Below are positions 1 through 8,065 of a stretch of DNA of 16,467 nucleotides, in pieces. How positions within the stretch are numbered: position 1 is the first letter of the stretch; every line of letters starts with the position of its first letter. The DNA is taken from contig RPOS01000058.1 of assembly GCA_003820635.1 (NCBI GenBank), positions 1 through 16,467 on the forward strand. The letters are read 5' to 3'. Made by a program: the position numbers and the translations under genes. This DNA is from Verrucomicrobiaceae bacterium. Lineage in GTDB: Bacteria > Verrucomicrobiota > Verrucomicrobiae > Verrucomicrobiales > Akkermansiaceae. Below the pieces are notes generated by a model, which had not been told where the DNA came from, ran no database searches, and worked only from the letters and a program-made list of their open reading frames with translations.

Positions 1-276
1 ACCCGCGGGATCAAGTTCCTTTCCGTCAAGGAAGGCAAGGCCAAGAAAAACGGACTCATTTACAACGGCGAAAGCGTGGAGGGACTCTATGACCCTTGGG
101 GCGGACCTTTCAACGTCATGCTTGATCTCGATTATAATGAAAAAATCACCGTGCAACCCACCGCTGGTGGAGGAGCCACTCTCAACGGCCGCCGCGTCGC
201 GGTTTGGAGCAACGGTGTCGACGGCGTCAAAGGTGGAGGCAAGGCCGCCGACGACGTGAAGACCTGGGGCAACTGA
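1..276 (+). CDS. C-terminal part of a type II secretion/type IV pilus-like pseudopilin (5' end outside window)
   Basis: The frame is open from base 1 to a TGA at 274-276, giving the last 91 residues of a longer protein. Visible motifs are LYDPWGGPF, then LDLDYNEKI, then GRRVAVWSNGVDG and a final DDVKTWG. This series (DPWG, a D-x-D-Y stretch, AVWS-x-G-x-DG, DDV-x-W) is typical of the C-terminal domain of GspG-like pseudopilins, where the acidic loop binds calcium. Such proteins are abundant in Verrucomicrobia. The prepilin peptidase site and N-terminal hydrophobic helix would lie to the left of the window and cannot be seen. The gene is convergent with argB and is followed by a strong terminator. 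The GspG-like family is fairly secure; whether it serves a secretion system or a pilus cannot be told. Confidence 0.75.
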   Translation, partial: TRGIKFLSVKEGKAKKNGLIYNGESVEGLYDPWGGPFNVMLDLDYNEKITVQPTAGGGATLNGRRVAVWSNGVDGVKGGGKAADDVKTWGN

Positions 277-304
277 GCCCGGCTTTTCAGATTGGATTTG
301 CCCA

Positions 305-335
305 CCCCGCCCGGTTCGCCCCAGGCGGGGTTTTT
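305..335 (+). terminator. Rho-independent terminator after the pseudopilin gene
   Basis: A perfect 7-bp GC stem (CCCCGCC at 305-311 with GGCGGGG at 324-330) encloses a 12-nt loop and is followed directly by TTTTT at 331-335. It lies 28 bp after the pseudopilin stop and 8 bp before the argB stop on the other strand. The T-run is on the plus strand, so it serves the pseudopilin transcript. The opposite strand has no matching T-tract for argB. Confidence 0.85.
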
Positions 336-342
336 CGTGGGG

Positions 343-1212
343 TCACCGCACCACTTCCGTGCCGACGCCGCCGTCGGTGAAGATTTCCAGCAGCAGCGCG
401 TGCGGCTGGCGGCCATCGACGAAGTGAACCTTGCGCACGCCGGCGTTGAGCGCGTCCACGGCGCTGCGGATCTTCGGGATCATGCCGCCGGAAATCGTGC
501 CGTCGGCGATCAACGCATCGGCCTCGGCGCGGGTGACGGAGTTGATCAGCGAGGAAGGATCCTTCGGATCGGATAGCAGGCCGGGCACGTCTGATAGATA
601 AACGAGTTTCGCGACGCGCAGTTCCTTGGCGAGTGCGGCGGCGGCGAGGTCGGCATTGATGTTGAGCGGGCGGCCGGTGGCGAGTTCCGCGGCGAGCGGG
701 GAAATCACCGGCACGATGCCCGCGGCGTGGGCGGCGTCCATGTGCGCCATCTGGCAACCGACGACTTCGCCGACGCGGCCGAGATCCACGGCATTGCCGT
801 CCGCGTCCTTGCCGCGGAGTTTCTCGCCGAGAAACACGTCGTTGCCGGGAATGCCCACGGCCTTGCCGCCGAAATCGCGGATCATTCTAACAAGCCCCGG
901 GTTGATTTCCTCCGAGAGCACGCGGGCGACGATGTCGATGGCTTCATCGGTGGTGACGCGGAAGCCGCCGACGAATTTGGCCTCCAGGCCGGCTTTTTCC
1001 ATCGCGGCGGAGATCGCCTTGCCGCCGCCGTGGACGACGATGGGATTGATGCCGGCCACTTCGAGAAACACGATGTCGCGCATGACCTTGGCGACGAGCT
1101 CCGGATTTTCCATGGCGGAACCTCCCATCTTGATGAGGAAGGTCTTGCCGCGGAAGGCTTGGAGATAGGGCAGGGCCTCGATGAGGGCGTTCGCTTTGTC
1201 GATCGGTTGCAT
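343..1212 (-). CDS. argB: Acetylglutamate kinase (ArgB)
   Basis: This 289-residue enzyme phosphorylates N-acetyl-L-glutamate with ATP, the second step of arginine biosynthesis, in the cytoplasm. The amino-acid-kinase fold is plain: an LIKMGGSAM strand-loop (K28, G30, G31), VVHGGGKAI (H61-G64), GGFRVTTDEAIDIV, PLNINADLAAAALA, and a C-terminal SGGMIPKI segment followed by a VHFVDGR strand. The N-terminal helix KANALIEALPYLQAF precedes the first strand; in this family such a helix marks the arginine-inhibited hexameric type, so feedback inhibition is expected. I chose the ATG at 1212, which gives normal family length. The frame stays open upstream to 1518, but that extension only shadows nrfA. 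The gene lies 52 bp after nrfA on the same strand and may be co-transcribed. No Shine-Dalgarno is visible. Confidence 0.95.
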   Translation of the reverse strand: MQPIDKANALIEALPYLQAFRGKTFLIKMGGSAMENPELVAKVMRDIVFLEVAGINPIVVHGGGKAISAAMEKAGLEAKFVGGFRVTTDEAIDIVARVLSEEINPGLVRMIRDFGGKAVGIPGNDVFLGEKLRGKDADGNAVDLGRVGEVVGCQMAHMDAAHAAGIVPVISPLAAELATGRPLNINADLAAAALAKELRVAKLVYLSDVPGLLSDPKDPSSLINSVTRAEADALIADGTISGGMIPKIRSAVDALNAGVRKVHFVDGRQPHALLLEIFTDGGVGTEVVR

Positions 1213-1264
1213 CGCCGCGGAGACTAGGGCGGAAGCGCGCGGGCGGCAAGCGGCGAGCGTTCCG

Positions 1265-2809
1265 TCATTTTTCCGGCTCGGCATCCGGGGCGATGCTGTT
1301 GGCCATGATTTGCGCCTGGCGCGAGTAGTCGATCGCCTCGCCGAGGATGCGCGCGGCTTCCTGCGGGGCGTGGAAGCCCATTGAGTTTTCCGCGTTGACG
1401 AAATCAAGCCGCCACTGGGCCTTGCGTTGGAGATCGAGCGCCGGTTTGAGCTGCTCGGGAGTGGCTCCGGCGGCTTTTGCGGCGACGATGGCGGTGAGCA
1501 TTTCATCGATGGCGCCACCGGCCCTGCCCATGAGAGCGTGGGTGCGGTCCTGGATGGTGGTCACGCGGGCCAACAGCTCGTCCTCGGGATAGGGATGGCA
1601 GGTTTGGCAGGAGCGGGAGACATTCAGCAGCGGGCTGCGCACCCAGTGCTCGGAGACCTTGGTCGCGCCCTCACGCTTGTAAGGCATGTGACAGTCCGCA
1701 CAGGAAACACCGCTGCGCGCATGCACGCCCTGGCTCCACATTTCGAACTCCGGGTGCTGCGCCTTGTAAACCGGCGCGCCCGTTTCCGCATGGACGAAAT
1801 CCGCGAAGGCCGAGCCGTCGGCGAATTTTCTTTCATCATAAGTTGCCTCGATGTTCTCCATCTTCAATCCCTTGTCCCATGGGAAGAACATGGTGGACTT
1901 CGGCCCGCAGTAATACTCCACATGGCACTGCGCGCAGGCGAAGGAACGCATTTCCTGACGCGTGGCATCAACATTCGGATCGTAGGGCTGCTTGCGGTCG
2001 CCCGTTCTCCAGCGCTCGACACTCGGCAGGTGCGGCGCCGGATCATTGCTTGCGGCCAGCGCCTGGATGCCTTTCACAAATCCCGGCCGCGTGACGCGCA
2101 GTGCCATCGTTTCCGGATCATGGCAATCCACACAGGAAACCGGGTGCGCCTCGCCAAGCTGGGCGTCATGCGGGCTGCCATGCGGTGTGCCGTCCGGTGT
2201 GGCCAGCATTTCGGCATAGGCATCCTTGTAGGGAATGGTGCTCATTTTCTCGAAGCCCTTCATCACTGCGTCCCAATCGAAGCCGTCCGCATCGGCAAGC
2301 GTCTTGCCCTGCATTTCCAAGCCCACGCGCCGCCATGTCGGCACCACCGAGGCGTGGCAGTGGAGGCAGGCTCCCGGTTGTGGTTTGTCTGTGATGCGCT
2401 TCGATTGCGTCTGATCATAGAGCATGTAGGAGTGGCCTCGGCGGTCGCGGAAATCAATGGCGAAGGCATAACCGAGGAACATGCGTTTCAGCCATGGATC
2501 GCGTTCGATTCTCGACTCGGGGATGGAGCCCTCCGAGCCGCCGTAGCGGGTGTGGGTGATGTCCACCGTCCGCATGTAAGCATCATATTGGCGCGGCCAG
2601 TTCTTGCCCCACTGCTTGGCGTCCGTGGTGTTTTCCGTCACCTCCACCAGGCGCACGTAGCGGTTCTGCGCCTCACTCTTGCGTTGGAACATGGTCAACA
2701 GAAGCATTGCGATTCCAAAAGTCACCGCGGAGGCGATCACCGCGGTGAGCAAAAACCATTTCAGGCTCCAGGTGCGAATGGATGGCTTGTCGGATTCGGG
2801 CGGTTTCAT
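1265..2809 (-). CDS. nrfA: Ammonia-forming cytochrome c nitrite reductase, catalytic pentaheme subunit NrfA, membrane-anchored, CXXCH active-site type
   Basis: NrfA reduces nitrite to ammonium with six electrons on the outer face of the cytoplasmic membrane. The 514-residue protein starts with one transmembrane segment (about 18-40) that looks like an uncleaved anchor; the enterobacterial enzyme is soluble. Five haem motifs are present: CLHCH 148-152, CVDCH 226-230, CAQCH 292-296, CADCH 370-374 and CQTCH 401-405. By position the first is the active-site haem, where the classical enzyme has CXXCK. The remaining catalytic set aligns by motif: R138 ahead of haem 1, Y299 in HVEYY, H363 in GVHARSG, and the calcium-site residues E298, K349 and Q351 (YKAQHPE). 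The nrfH gene ends 27 bp upstream on the same strand, giving the usual nrfHA pair. Identity is secure; the haem-1 ligand variant is noted separately. Confidence 0.96.
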   Translation of the reverse strand: MKPPESDKPSIRTWSLKWFLLTAVIASAVTFGIAMLLLTMFQRKSEAQNRYVRLVEVTENTTDAKQWGKNWPRQYDAYMRTVDITHTRYGGSEGSIPESRIERDPWLKRMFLGYAFAIDFRDRRGHSYMLYDQTQSKRITDKPQPGACLHCHASVVPTWRRVGLEMQGKTLADADGFDWDAVMKGFEKMSTIPYKDAYAEMLATPDGTPHGSPHDAQLGEAHPVSCVDCHDPETMALRVTRPGFVKGIQALAASNDPAPHLPSVERWRTGDRKQPYDPNVDATRQEMRSFACAQCHVEYYCGPKSTMFFPWDKGLKMENIEATYDERKFADGSAFADFVHAETGAPVYKAQHPEFEMWSQGVHARSGVSCADCHMPYKREGATKVSEHWVRSPLLNVSRSCQTCHPYPEDELLARVTTIQDRTHALMGRAGGAIDEMLTAIVAAKAAGATPEQLKPALDLQRKAQWRLDFVNAENSMGFHAPQEAARILGEAIDYSRQAQIMANSIAPDAEPEK

Positions 2810-2836
2810 GATGGTGGATGGGTTGGTGGGAGATTT

Positions 2837-3316
2837 TCAGTAGTGCGCGCCATGGCCCACGCCACGGTGGCAATGGACGCATTGCAATGAGTTCTCGCCG
2901 ACGGTGCGGCTGCCCGAGACGAGCTCGTGGACAAAGTCGCCGTGGCAGCGGATGCAGGCGTCCTGCAGGATGCCCGCATTGCGTGGCTTGATCTGGATCG
3001 GCTCGTGGAAGTCCATGAAGGTGAAACCCTTCGAGTGCCAGAATCCGTTGTCCGCTTTTGCGATGTATTTGGGGATGAAATCATGCGGCAGGTGGCAGTC
3101 CGCACAAGTCGCCGCCTGATGGTGGCCGCCCTTCTGCCACGAATCATATTCGTCGTTCATCACATGGCAGTTCGCGCAAGCCCGCGGATCCTTGGAAAAG
3201 TAACTCAGTCCTTCGCCATAATCGAAGGCATAGAACCCGAGTCCCCCGGCCACGCCGGCCGCAATTGCCGCGATCACCGCCACAGGCTTCCAAGGAATGG
3301 AGGGAAATCCTGACAT
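2837..3316 (-). CDS. nrfH: Tetraheme quinol dehydrogenase NrfH (NapC/NirT family), small subunit of nitrite reductase
   Basis: NrfH oxidises membrane quinol and hands electrons to NrfA. The 159-residue protein has an N-terminal transmembrane helix (about 11-31) and four haem motifs: CANCH 47-51, CADCH 71-75, CIRCH 121-125 and CVHCH 146-150. M53, in CHVM, sits where structurally known NrfH uses a methionine as axial ligand of haem 1. The length and the four-haem pattern fit NrfH, not the longer NapC. ATG at 3316 is the only start that puts the anchor at the N-terminus. It is the first gene of the nrfHA(argB) run and is divergent from the outer-membrane barrel gene, with a 239-bp shared upstream region. 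Confidence 0.95.
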   Translation of the reverse strand: MSGFPSIPWKPVAVIAAIAAGVAGGLGFYAFDYGEGLSYFSKDPRACANCHVMNDEYDSWQKGGHHQAATCADCHLPHDFIPKYIAKADNGFWHSKGFTFMDFHEPIQIKPRNAGILQDACIRCHGDFVHELVSGSRTVGENSLQCVHCHRGVGHGAHY

Positions 3317-3555
3317 GATACGTTCCGGGTTTGGTGAAAGAAATTTGCAAGGGAGCGGGAGTCACAGGAACATTATGTTTCCGTCGATGGACGCGGCTCT
3401 CTTGGGGAAAAGTTTCCAGACTCTCTCAGGCCAATACAAGAAAACTTTTTCTTTTTTTGCTTGTTTCGCGCCCGCCGCCAGACACAGAAGGATGCCAGAG
3501 CATCGGCCTGCCCGTGCCGTTTCACGCGCCACCATCCCCACGAACCCGCCACGCC
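3317..3555. promoter_or_regulatory. Divergent intergenic region between nrfH and the outer-membrane barrel gene
   Basis: This 239-bp stretch has no convincing gene and must hold the promoters for both directions. Visible items are an 11-bp palindrome AACATTATGTT (3369-3379) about 53 bp before nrfH, a GGAAA-AG-TTTCC inverted repeat about 40 bp further away, and a strongly T-rich plus-strand tract at about 3440-3466 of the kind found near promoters. Read on the minus strand, the palindrome contains CATAAT, a fair -10 hexamer, but no good -35 lies at the right distance. I see no FNR-like TTGAT-N4-ATCAA site. The promoter role follows from gene layout; the exact sites are guesses. Confidence 0.4.
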
Positions 3556-4791
3556 ATGAAAACCCAAGCCGCTATCCTGTTAGCCGCCGCCCCCGTGCTC
3601 TGCGCGGGCACTCCCGAACCCGTCGCCGCACCGTCGTCAGCGGTGTCGTGGATCACTCCCGTCATCGACATCCGCACGCGTTACGAGTTCGCGGATGTGG
3701 ATCCGCTCGACCCCTCGCACGCCTGGACATTCCGCGAGCGCCTCGGCCTGAAAACCATGGCGTGGAACGGCTTCAGCGCCTTCATCGAGGGCGAGTTCTC
3801 CCAAGCCGTCGTGGACGACTACAACGCCGGCGCTCCCGGCGCGGATCCATTTGATCCGGCCAACTCGCCGATTCTCGATCCCGAGACTAACGAGCTCAAC
3901 CAAGGTTATTTGCAATACGAAGGCTTTGACACCATCGGCAAAGCCGGCCGCCAGCGGATCATCTACGACAACGCCGCGTTCATCGGTAACGTCGGCTGGC
4001 GTCAGAACGAGCAGACTTATGATGCGATCTCGCTTGCCAACAAGTCCATTGACGGGCTGACGCTAAACTACGCCTGGCTCAATCAGGTGAACCGGATTTT
4101 CGGTTCGGAGGCGGATGCGCCGCTGGCCCCCGGCTTCGCGAACGTGCAGGACCTCGCCACCAGCACCCACCTTTTCAACGCTTCCTACGCCGGTATCGAG
4201 GGGCTCACGCTCGGCGGCTATGCCTATGTGATGAACTTCGGAGATTACGGAGCGTGGGACAACAACACCTTCGGCATCAGTGCCAAGGGTGATCTCGCCG
4301 GACTGACTCTCTACGGCGAGCTCGCGTGGCAGGACAAGGCCGGGCCGCGCGCCGCGGATGAGGCGCTCTACACCCACGTGAACGCCACCAAGACCTTCGG
4401 CAGCCAGTCGCTCACGATGGGGATAGAACATCTGGACGCGGGATTCAAAACGCCCCTCGCCACGGTGCATGCCTTCAACGGCTTTGCCGATGTTACCGAC
4501 GCTGCCCGGCTCTCAGGCAACCACAACGGCCTGACGGATGTCTATGTTTCCCATACCGTTCCGGTCTTCTACGGCATCAAGTGGATGAACGTGCTGCACG
4601 CGATGGGCGACAATGAAATCTCGACCGGCTATGGCTGGGAATACGATTCGGTGCTGACTAAAAAGTTCGACGATCACTTCACCGCGATTGCCAAGTTCGC
4701 ATGGTTCAACTCCGAAGGCGACGGCTACACCGGGACCACGGCGCTCCCCGACGCCACGCGCTTCTCGATGGAACTCAACTATGTGTTTTGA
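3556..4791 (+). CDS. Outer-membrane beta-barrel porin, alginate-export-like family
   Basis: The 411-residue protein begins with a Sec signal peptide (cleavage expected near residues 17-18, after VLCA). No lipobox fits, so it is not a lipoprotein. The rest alternates polar and hydrophobic residues as in a beta-barrel and ends in a terminal phenylalanine (ELNYVF), the usual outer-membrane assembly signal. GRQRI (131-135), DN (138-139) and GNVGWRQNEQT (144-154) match a motif block I know from 'alginate export family' porins. Start at ATG 3556 gives the signal peptide directly; the frame is open further upstream, but that part is not protein-like. The substrate is unknown. Divergence from nrfHA allows joint regulation and a role in solute entry to the periplasm, which is inference only. 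The gene is convergent with the isomerase pseudogene. Confidence 0.8.
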   Translation: MKTQAAILLAAAPVLCAGTPEPVAAPSSAVSWITPVIDIRTRYEFADVDPLDPSHAWTFRERLGLKTMAWNGFSAFIEGEFSQAVVDDYNAGAPGADPFDPANSPILDPETNELNQGYLQYEGFDTIGKAGRQRIIYDNAAFIGNVGWRQNEQTYDAISLANKSIDGLTLNYAWLNQVNRIFGSEADAPLAPGFANVQDLATSTHLFNASYAGIEGLTLGGYAYVMNFGDYGAWDNNTFGISAKGDLAGLTLYGELAWQDKAGPRAADEALYTHVNATKTFGSQSLTMGIEHLDAGFKTPLATVHAFNGFADVTDAARLSGNHNGLTDVYVSHTVPVFYGIKWMNVLHAMGDNEISTGYGWEYDSVLTKKFDDHFTAIAKFAWFNSEGDGYTGTTALPDATRFSMELNYVF

Positions 4792-4798
4792 GCTCCCG

Positions 4799-4816
4799 CG
4801 CGCTGAAGTCAGCGCG
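4799..4816. terminator. Perfect inverted repeat between convergent genes, possible terminator
   Basis: CGCGCTGA (4799-4806) and TCAGCGCG (4809-4816) form 8-bp perfect arms separated by 2 bp. It starts 7 bp after the porin stop and covers the last codons of the isomerase pseudogene on the other strand. Neither side has a clear T-run, so factor-independent termination is uncertain. It could also be a dispersed palindromic repeat. Confidence 0.35.
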
Positions 4817-5767
4817 GCTCCACCTTGCGGTAGGCATCGATCACGGCGAGTTCGCCGTCTTTTCCTTCGATGGAATTGCCGTGCTCCATGCCGATGATCA
4901 GGTCGCGCCCGGTTTCGGCGAGCTTGCGCGCGATGTGGCAGAAGACGTTGGAATAATTGATCTCCCCGGTGCCCGGTTCCTTCCGGCCGGGGTTGTCGCC
5001 GGCCTGTATGTAGCCGATCTCGTCCCAGCATGCGTCGATGTTGGGGATGAGGTTTCCCTCGCTGATCTGTTGGTGATAGATATCAAAAAGAATCTTGCAG
5101 CTCGGGCTGTTGACTGCCTTGCAGATGGCTTAGGCTTGGTCTGAATGCCGGAGAAACACGCCGCCGTGGTCGCGGTGCCAGTTGAGCGGTTCAAGCACCA
5201 TGACGAGTTTCTCGGGCTCGAGGATTTCCGCGCAGCGGCGCGGCAGTGAAATGGCGTTGGCAGCTTGATAACCCTCGGCCAGCCGCGCGTTGCCGGAGGG
5301 TTTGCCATTCGCCAGCGTGTAGGGCTGGTCGATGGTGCCGGGCACCACCGTCATGAAGGTGGCTCCCACGCGCTTGGCGACATCGACGGATTCAAGGATT
5401 TTCTGGAGAACTTCATCCTCCAGAGTCTTCTCGCCGCGCACAAAGGAGGGGGCTGCGAAATTCGCATAAGCGACGAACACTCCCATTTTCATGCCGTGAT
5501 CCTGGAGCGCCTTGCCGATTTTTTCCTGCATCTCCGGTGGTTGCGCGGGCAGTCCGTTGTCTTCCCAGGCGGTGAAGCAGTGGTCGGCCGCAAATTTGAG
5601 TTGATCGATCACATCATCCCCGGCGTGGGGCTTGGACATGCCGGGATGGAGGGGCGAACCGCAGTTTGAATTTTTCCCGCGAAGCTTCAGCGGCGAGGAA
5701 GGGAAAAAGTGGCGGCACCGGCGAGCATGGCGGTGCGGGTGAGGAAATGACGGCGGCTGCGTTTCAT
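4809..5767 (-). pseudogene. Disrupted Tat-exported hydroxypyruvate-isomerase-like TIM-barrel protein
   Basis: Three pieces make one gene. ATG 5767 gives a 26-residue piece with a twin-arginine signal (SRRHFLTRTAMLAGA) and then a TGA at 5687-5689. The next frame carries LAAEASREKFKLRFAP. The third frame, from GMSKPHAGDD, runs to a TAA at 5130-5132 and then continues in the same frame to the real end at 4809 (AICKAVNSPSCKILFDIYHQ ... EINYSNVF ... MEHGNSIEG). So there are two apparent +1 shifts (about 5695-5705 and 5645-5657) and one nonsense codon, where I recall tyrosine in relatives (DQAYAICKAVN). The two candidate acid residues of the Hyi fold, in VLEPLNWHRDHGG and GMEHGNS, are both still encoded. 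The start overlaps the stop of the CHASE2-like gene (ATGA), which supports it. Sequencing error is the main alternative. Confidence 0.8.
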
Positions 5768-7050
5768 GACGGTGGGTTTACTGGCGAGGTTGTGACGGAT
5801 GGCGAGAGTTTGCAAACGACAAACGTGGTGGCAATCGCGGCGAAAGCGGCCAGCCACGGCAGCCAGACTGCGGAGGCTGTGGCGAGGATTTGCGCGGTCA
5901 GGCAGAATCCGGCGAGCAGAACGAAAGCAATGTTGCGCGGGTATGAGGGCAGCAGGGAGATCAGCTTGAGAGCGGCAATGAGTAGGGAGAGCAGGACGAT
6001 TTCCTGACAGCAGGTGAACCGTGCGATCACCCGCGCTGGGGCCAGACCGGTGTCGGAGGCGATGGCGGCGATGACTGGCGCAAGGTTTCCGGAAAACGCC
6101 CGCGTGGCCGGTTCCGCCGCGCTGTGGTCGTCGCGCAGAATGACGGGCTCCGGCGCTTGTTTCGGGAAAAGATCATCGCCGCCATCGATCAACGCGTCAG
6201 CCGCAATCTCGGCGAAAGGAGTCACTTGCCCGAGTGGCAAGGCCAGGCGGCCAAAGCGGTCGAGTGGCACAACCGGCCCCTGTGGGCTGAGTTTGAGATA
6301 CTCGCCGAGGCGGATTTCGATGCCGTCCAGCGGCAAGTCCAGGCCCTGCATGGCGGCAAGCAGCGGAAATGCGAAGACCACCCGGTCGTCCCAGCGGGCC
6401 AGCAGCGGGGCGAAACGGCTGGCGGGCTCGGAGTCGAGCGTTTGGAATCCGGCCCGCGTGTTTTCCTTGCCGAGGATCACGCCGGGCAGAGGCACGCGGT
6501 TCACAACTGGCAGCGATGTGATATCTCCGTGGATCCTGCTAACAGAAACCGAGGCGTTTCGAAACGCGGCCGGCATCGGCTCCGCGACCGCCCCGCGGGT
6601 GAGTGGCGCGGCCATGACCAGTGAGTCAAAGCGGCCGAGTGTCTTGTCGAGCGCGGCAAGGCCGATGGGGTCCGGCTTGTCCCATGCCAGCACGGCGGCG
6701 GTGGCGGCTTTTCCCGCGCCGAGGCGCTGGAAGTTGCTGAGAATAACCGCAAAGTCGATGGGCGAGGGCGGCGAGCTTTGGAAAAAGCCCTCGGGATCGT
6801 CGCCGAGCGAAACGATCAGCGGCGCGCGCTTGGGATCGAGCCGTTGTTTGGAGGCGAAAGTCCGCAGTTTCCACGGGTTCGCGTGGCTACCCTCGCCGGT
6901 GATGAAAAACGGCGGATTGGCCGTGCTGCGGGCGACGGTCTTGAAGGCCGCGCGGTCGAGCGCGGTGCCGGGCAGTAAGATCCAGCCGATGAAGGCGGCC
7001 AGCGCCGCGGTGAGCGGAACGCGCAGGCAGGGCTGGAGCAGGCCGTTCAC
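5764..7050 (-). CDS. Membrane protein with CHASE2-like extracytoplasmic domain, no output domain
   Basis: The 428-residue protein has an N-terminal transmembrane helix (about 12-30), a long extracytoplasmic region, and hydrophobic helices near 349-367, 374-395 and 396-414. The region at about 75-300 resembles CHASE2 sensor domains: an acidic strand (IVSLGDDPEGFF), the strand-helix LSNFQRLGAGKAATAAVLAW, a NRVPL turn, and PVVPLDRFGRLALPL followed by a PFAEIAADAL helix. CHASE2 proteins normally carry a kinase, cyclase or phosphatase after the last helices; here only a 14-residue tail remains. It starts 8 bp after the APH-like kinase gene and its TGA overlaps the ATG of the isomerase pseudogene, so it lies inside a four-gene run. 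The domain call rests on pattern resemblance and is moderate; the ligand is unknown. Confidence 0.6.
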   Translation of the reverse strand: MNGLLQPCLRVPLTAALAAFIGWILLPGTALDRAAFKTVARSTANPPFFITGEGSHANPWKLRTFASKQRLDPKRAPLIVSLGDDPEGFFQSSPPSPIDFAVILSNFQRLGAGKAATAAVLAWDKPDPIGLAALDKTLGRFDSLVMAAPLTRGAVAEPMPAAFRNASVSVSRIHGDITSLPVVNRVPLPGVILGKENTRAGFQTLDSEPASRFAPLLARWDDRVVFAFPLLAAMQGLDLPLDGIEIRLGEYLKLSPQGPVVPLDRFGRLALPLGQVTPFAEIAADALIDGGDDLFPKQAPEPVILRDDHSAAEPATRAFSGNLAPVIAAIASDTGLAPARVIARFTCCQEIVLLSLLIAALKLISLLPSYPRNIAFVLLAGFCLTAQILATASAVWLPWLAAFAAIATTFVVCKLSPSVTTSPVNPPS

Positions 7051-7058
7051 GGCGGTTT

Positions 7059-8009
7059 TCAGCGGATGGCCGCGAGCACCGGCGCGAGCGGGGTTTCCAA
7101 AGGTGTGCCGGCGGTCACGTCACCTAACAACCGCGCCGCGGTGGCGATGTGCGGGCGATACCATTCATCGCCGCGGTTTTTCAGGATGTTGCCATAGGCG
7201 CCGAGCGCCTGCATCAACCGCTGGGCGGCGCACTGGTGGAACAGGGTCGGCTCCGGGCGCTCGTCGGCGATGTCCTCCCACAGTTCTAACAACGCCTCGC
7301 GCTCGTCGGCGGAGTGACCCATGTAGGGATCGAAGATGAGTGATGCGAGATCGTATTCCTGGCGGCCGCGGCGCAGGCCCTGGAAGTCGATGAGCCAGAC
7401 CTTGCCGTCTTTCACCATCAGGTTCTGCGATTGGAAATCCCGGTGGACCAGATGCCTTGCCACGGTGCCGAGCTTCTCCGCCATTTCCGTGAACGCCGGG
7501 TTTTTCCGCAGCGCTGTGGCATCCATGCCGAGGAAATCCTCCACCAGATGCTCGAAGAAATACTGCTGTTCCCAGCGGTAGAGATCCGCATCGAACGGCG
7601 GCATCAGGTGGAAGTCCTTGGCCGGCTTTGCATAAAATAACTTGTCCACCTGCTCGAAGGCCGAGCGGTAAAGCGGCAGCCGTTCCGCGAACGGCCGGTC
7701 TTTCAGCGAGAGCAGATCAACATCGCCGAGATCCTCCACCAGCGCCACCCGGTAGCGGGCGCGCTCGTGGATGATTTCCGGCACGCGCAGTTTCGCCTGC
7801 CTGAGGAAATTCCCCACCGGGATGAACTGCTCGTTGTCCTCGCGCTCCTCGGTCCAGTGGATGCCGATGAACGGCTCGTGCACCGGGGATTTCACCCGCA
7901 CGATGGTGCGGCCGGACGCGCCGCGCTTGATCGGCTCCAGCGTGATGGGCACCGTCGGGTCCACTCCGAGGAACTGTCGGGCGGTGGAAAGGATCGCTTC
8001 GGTTGGCAT
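7059..8009 (-). CDS. APH-family phosphotransferase, AmgK-like (putative sugar kinase)
   Basis: The 316-residue kinase has the aminoglycoside-phosphotransferase fold: VEDLGD in the N-lobe hinge, catalytic loop HRDFQSQNL (H189, R190, D191), and metal-binding IDFQG (D208) followed by EYDLASLIFDPY. This block strongly resembles AmgK, the N-acetylmuramate/N-acetylglucosamine 1-kinase of cell-wall recycling. The partner nucleotidyltransferase MurU is not in the window, so the substrate is open. I chose ATG 8009. An alternative GTG at 8069 overlaps the upstream stop (GTGA) and would add 20 mostly proline-rich residues (PPVFPWQKG...). The coupled GTG is attractive for an operon, but the extension does not look like a kinase N-terminus. 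The gene is 8 bp upstream of the CHASE2-like gene. Confidence 0.8.
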   Translation of the reverse strand: MPTEAILSTARQFLGVDPTVPITLEPIKRGASGRTIVRVKSPVHEPFIGIHWTEEREDNEQFIPVGNFLRQAKLRVPEIIHERARYRVALVEDLGDVDLLSLKDRPFAERLPLYRSAFEQVDKLFYAKPAKDFHLMPPFDADLYRWEQQYFFEHLVEDFLGMDATALRKNPAFTEMAEKLGTVARHLVHRDFQSQNLMVKDGKVWLIDFQGLRRGRQEYDLASLIFDPYMGHSADEREALLELWEDIADERPEPTLFHQCAAQRLMQALGAYGNILKNRGDEWYRPHIATAARLLGDVTAGTPLETPLAPVLAAIR

Positions 8010-8065
8010 GGGCGGCGCGAACTTGGGTGGAAATCGCCCTTTCTGCCAAGGGAAAACCGGTGGTT

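Noticed and set aside
1213..1518. N-terminal extension of argB in the same frame
   Set aside because: It would overlap nrfA by about 250 bases and gives a basic, non-conserved sequence; normal ArgB length is reached from 1212.
1427..2890. A 487-codon open frame on the plus strand opposite nrfA
   Set aside because: The opposite strand encodes five haem motifs and conserved catalytic residues; the plus-strand product has no recognisable features.
5130..5132. In-frame TAA read as an amino acid (recoding) in the isomerase gene
   Set aside because: The same gene has two apparent frameshifts, and all the intact genes here end at ordinary stop codons; a mutation or error is simpler.
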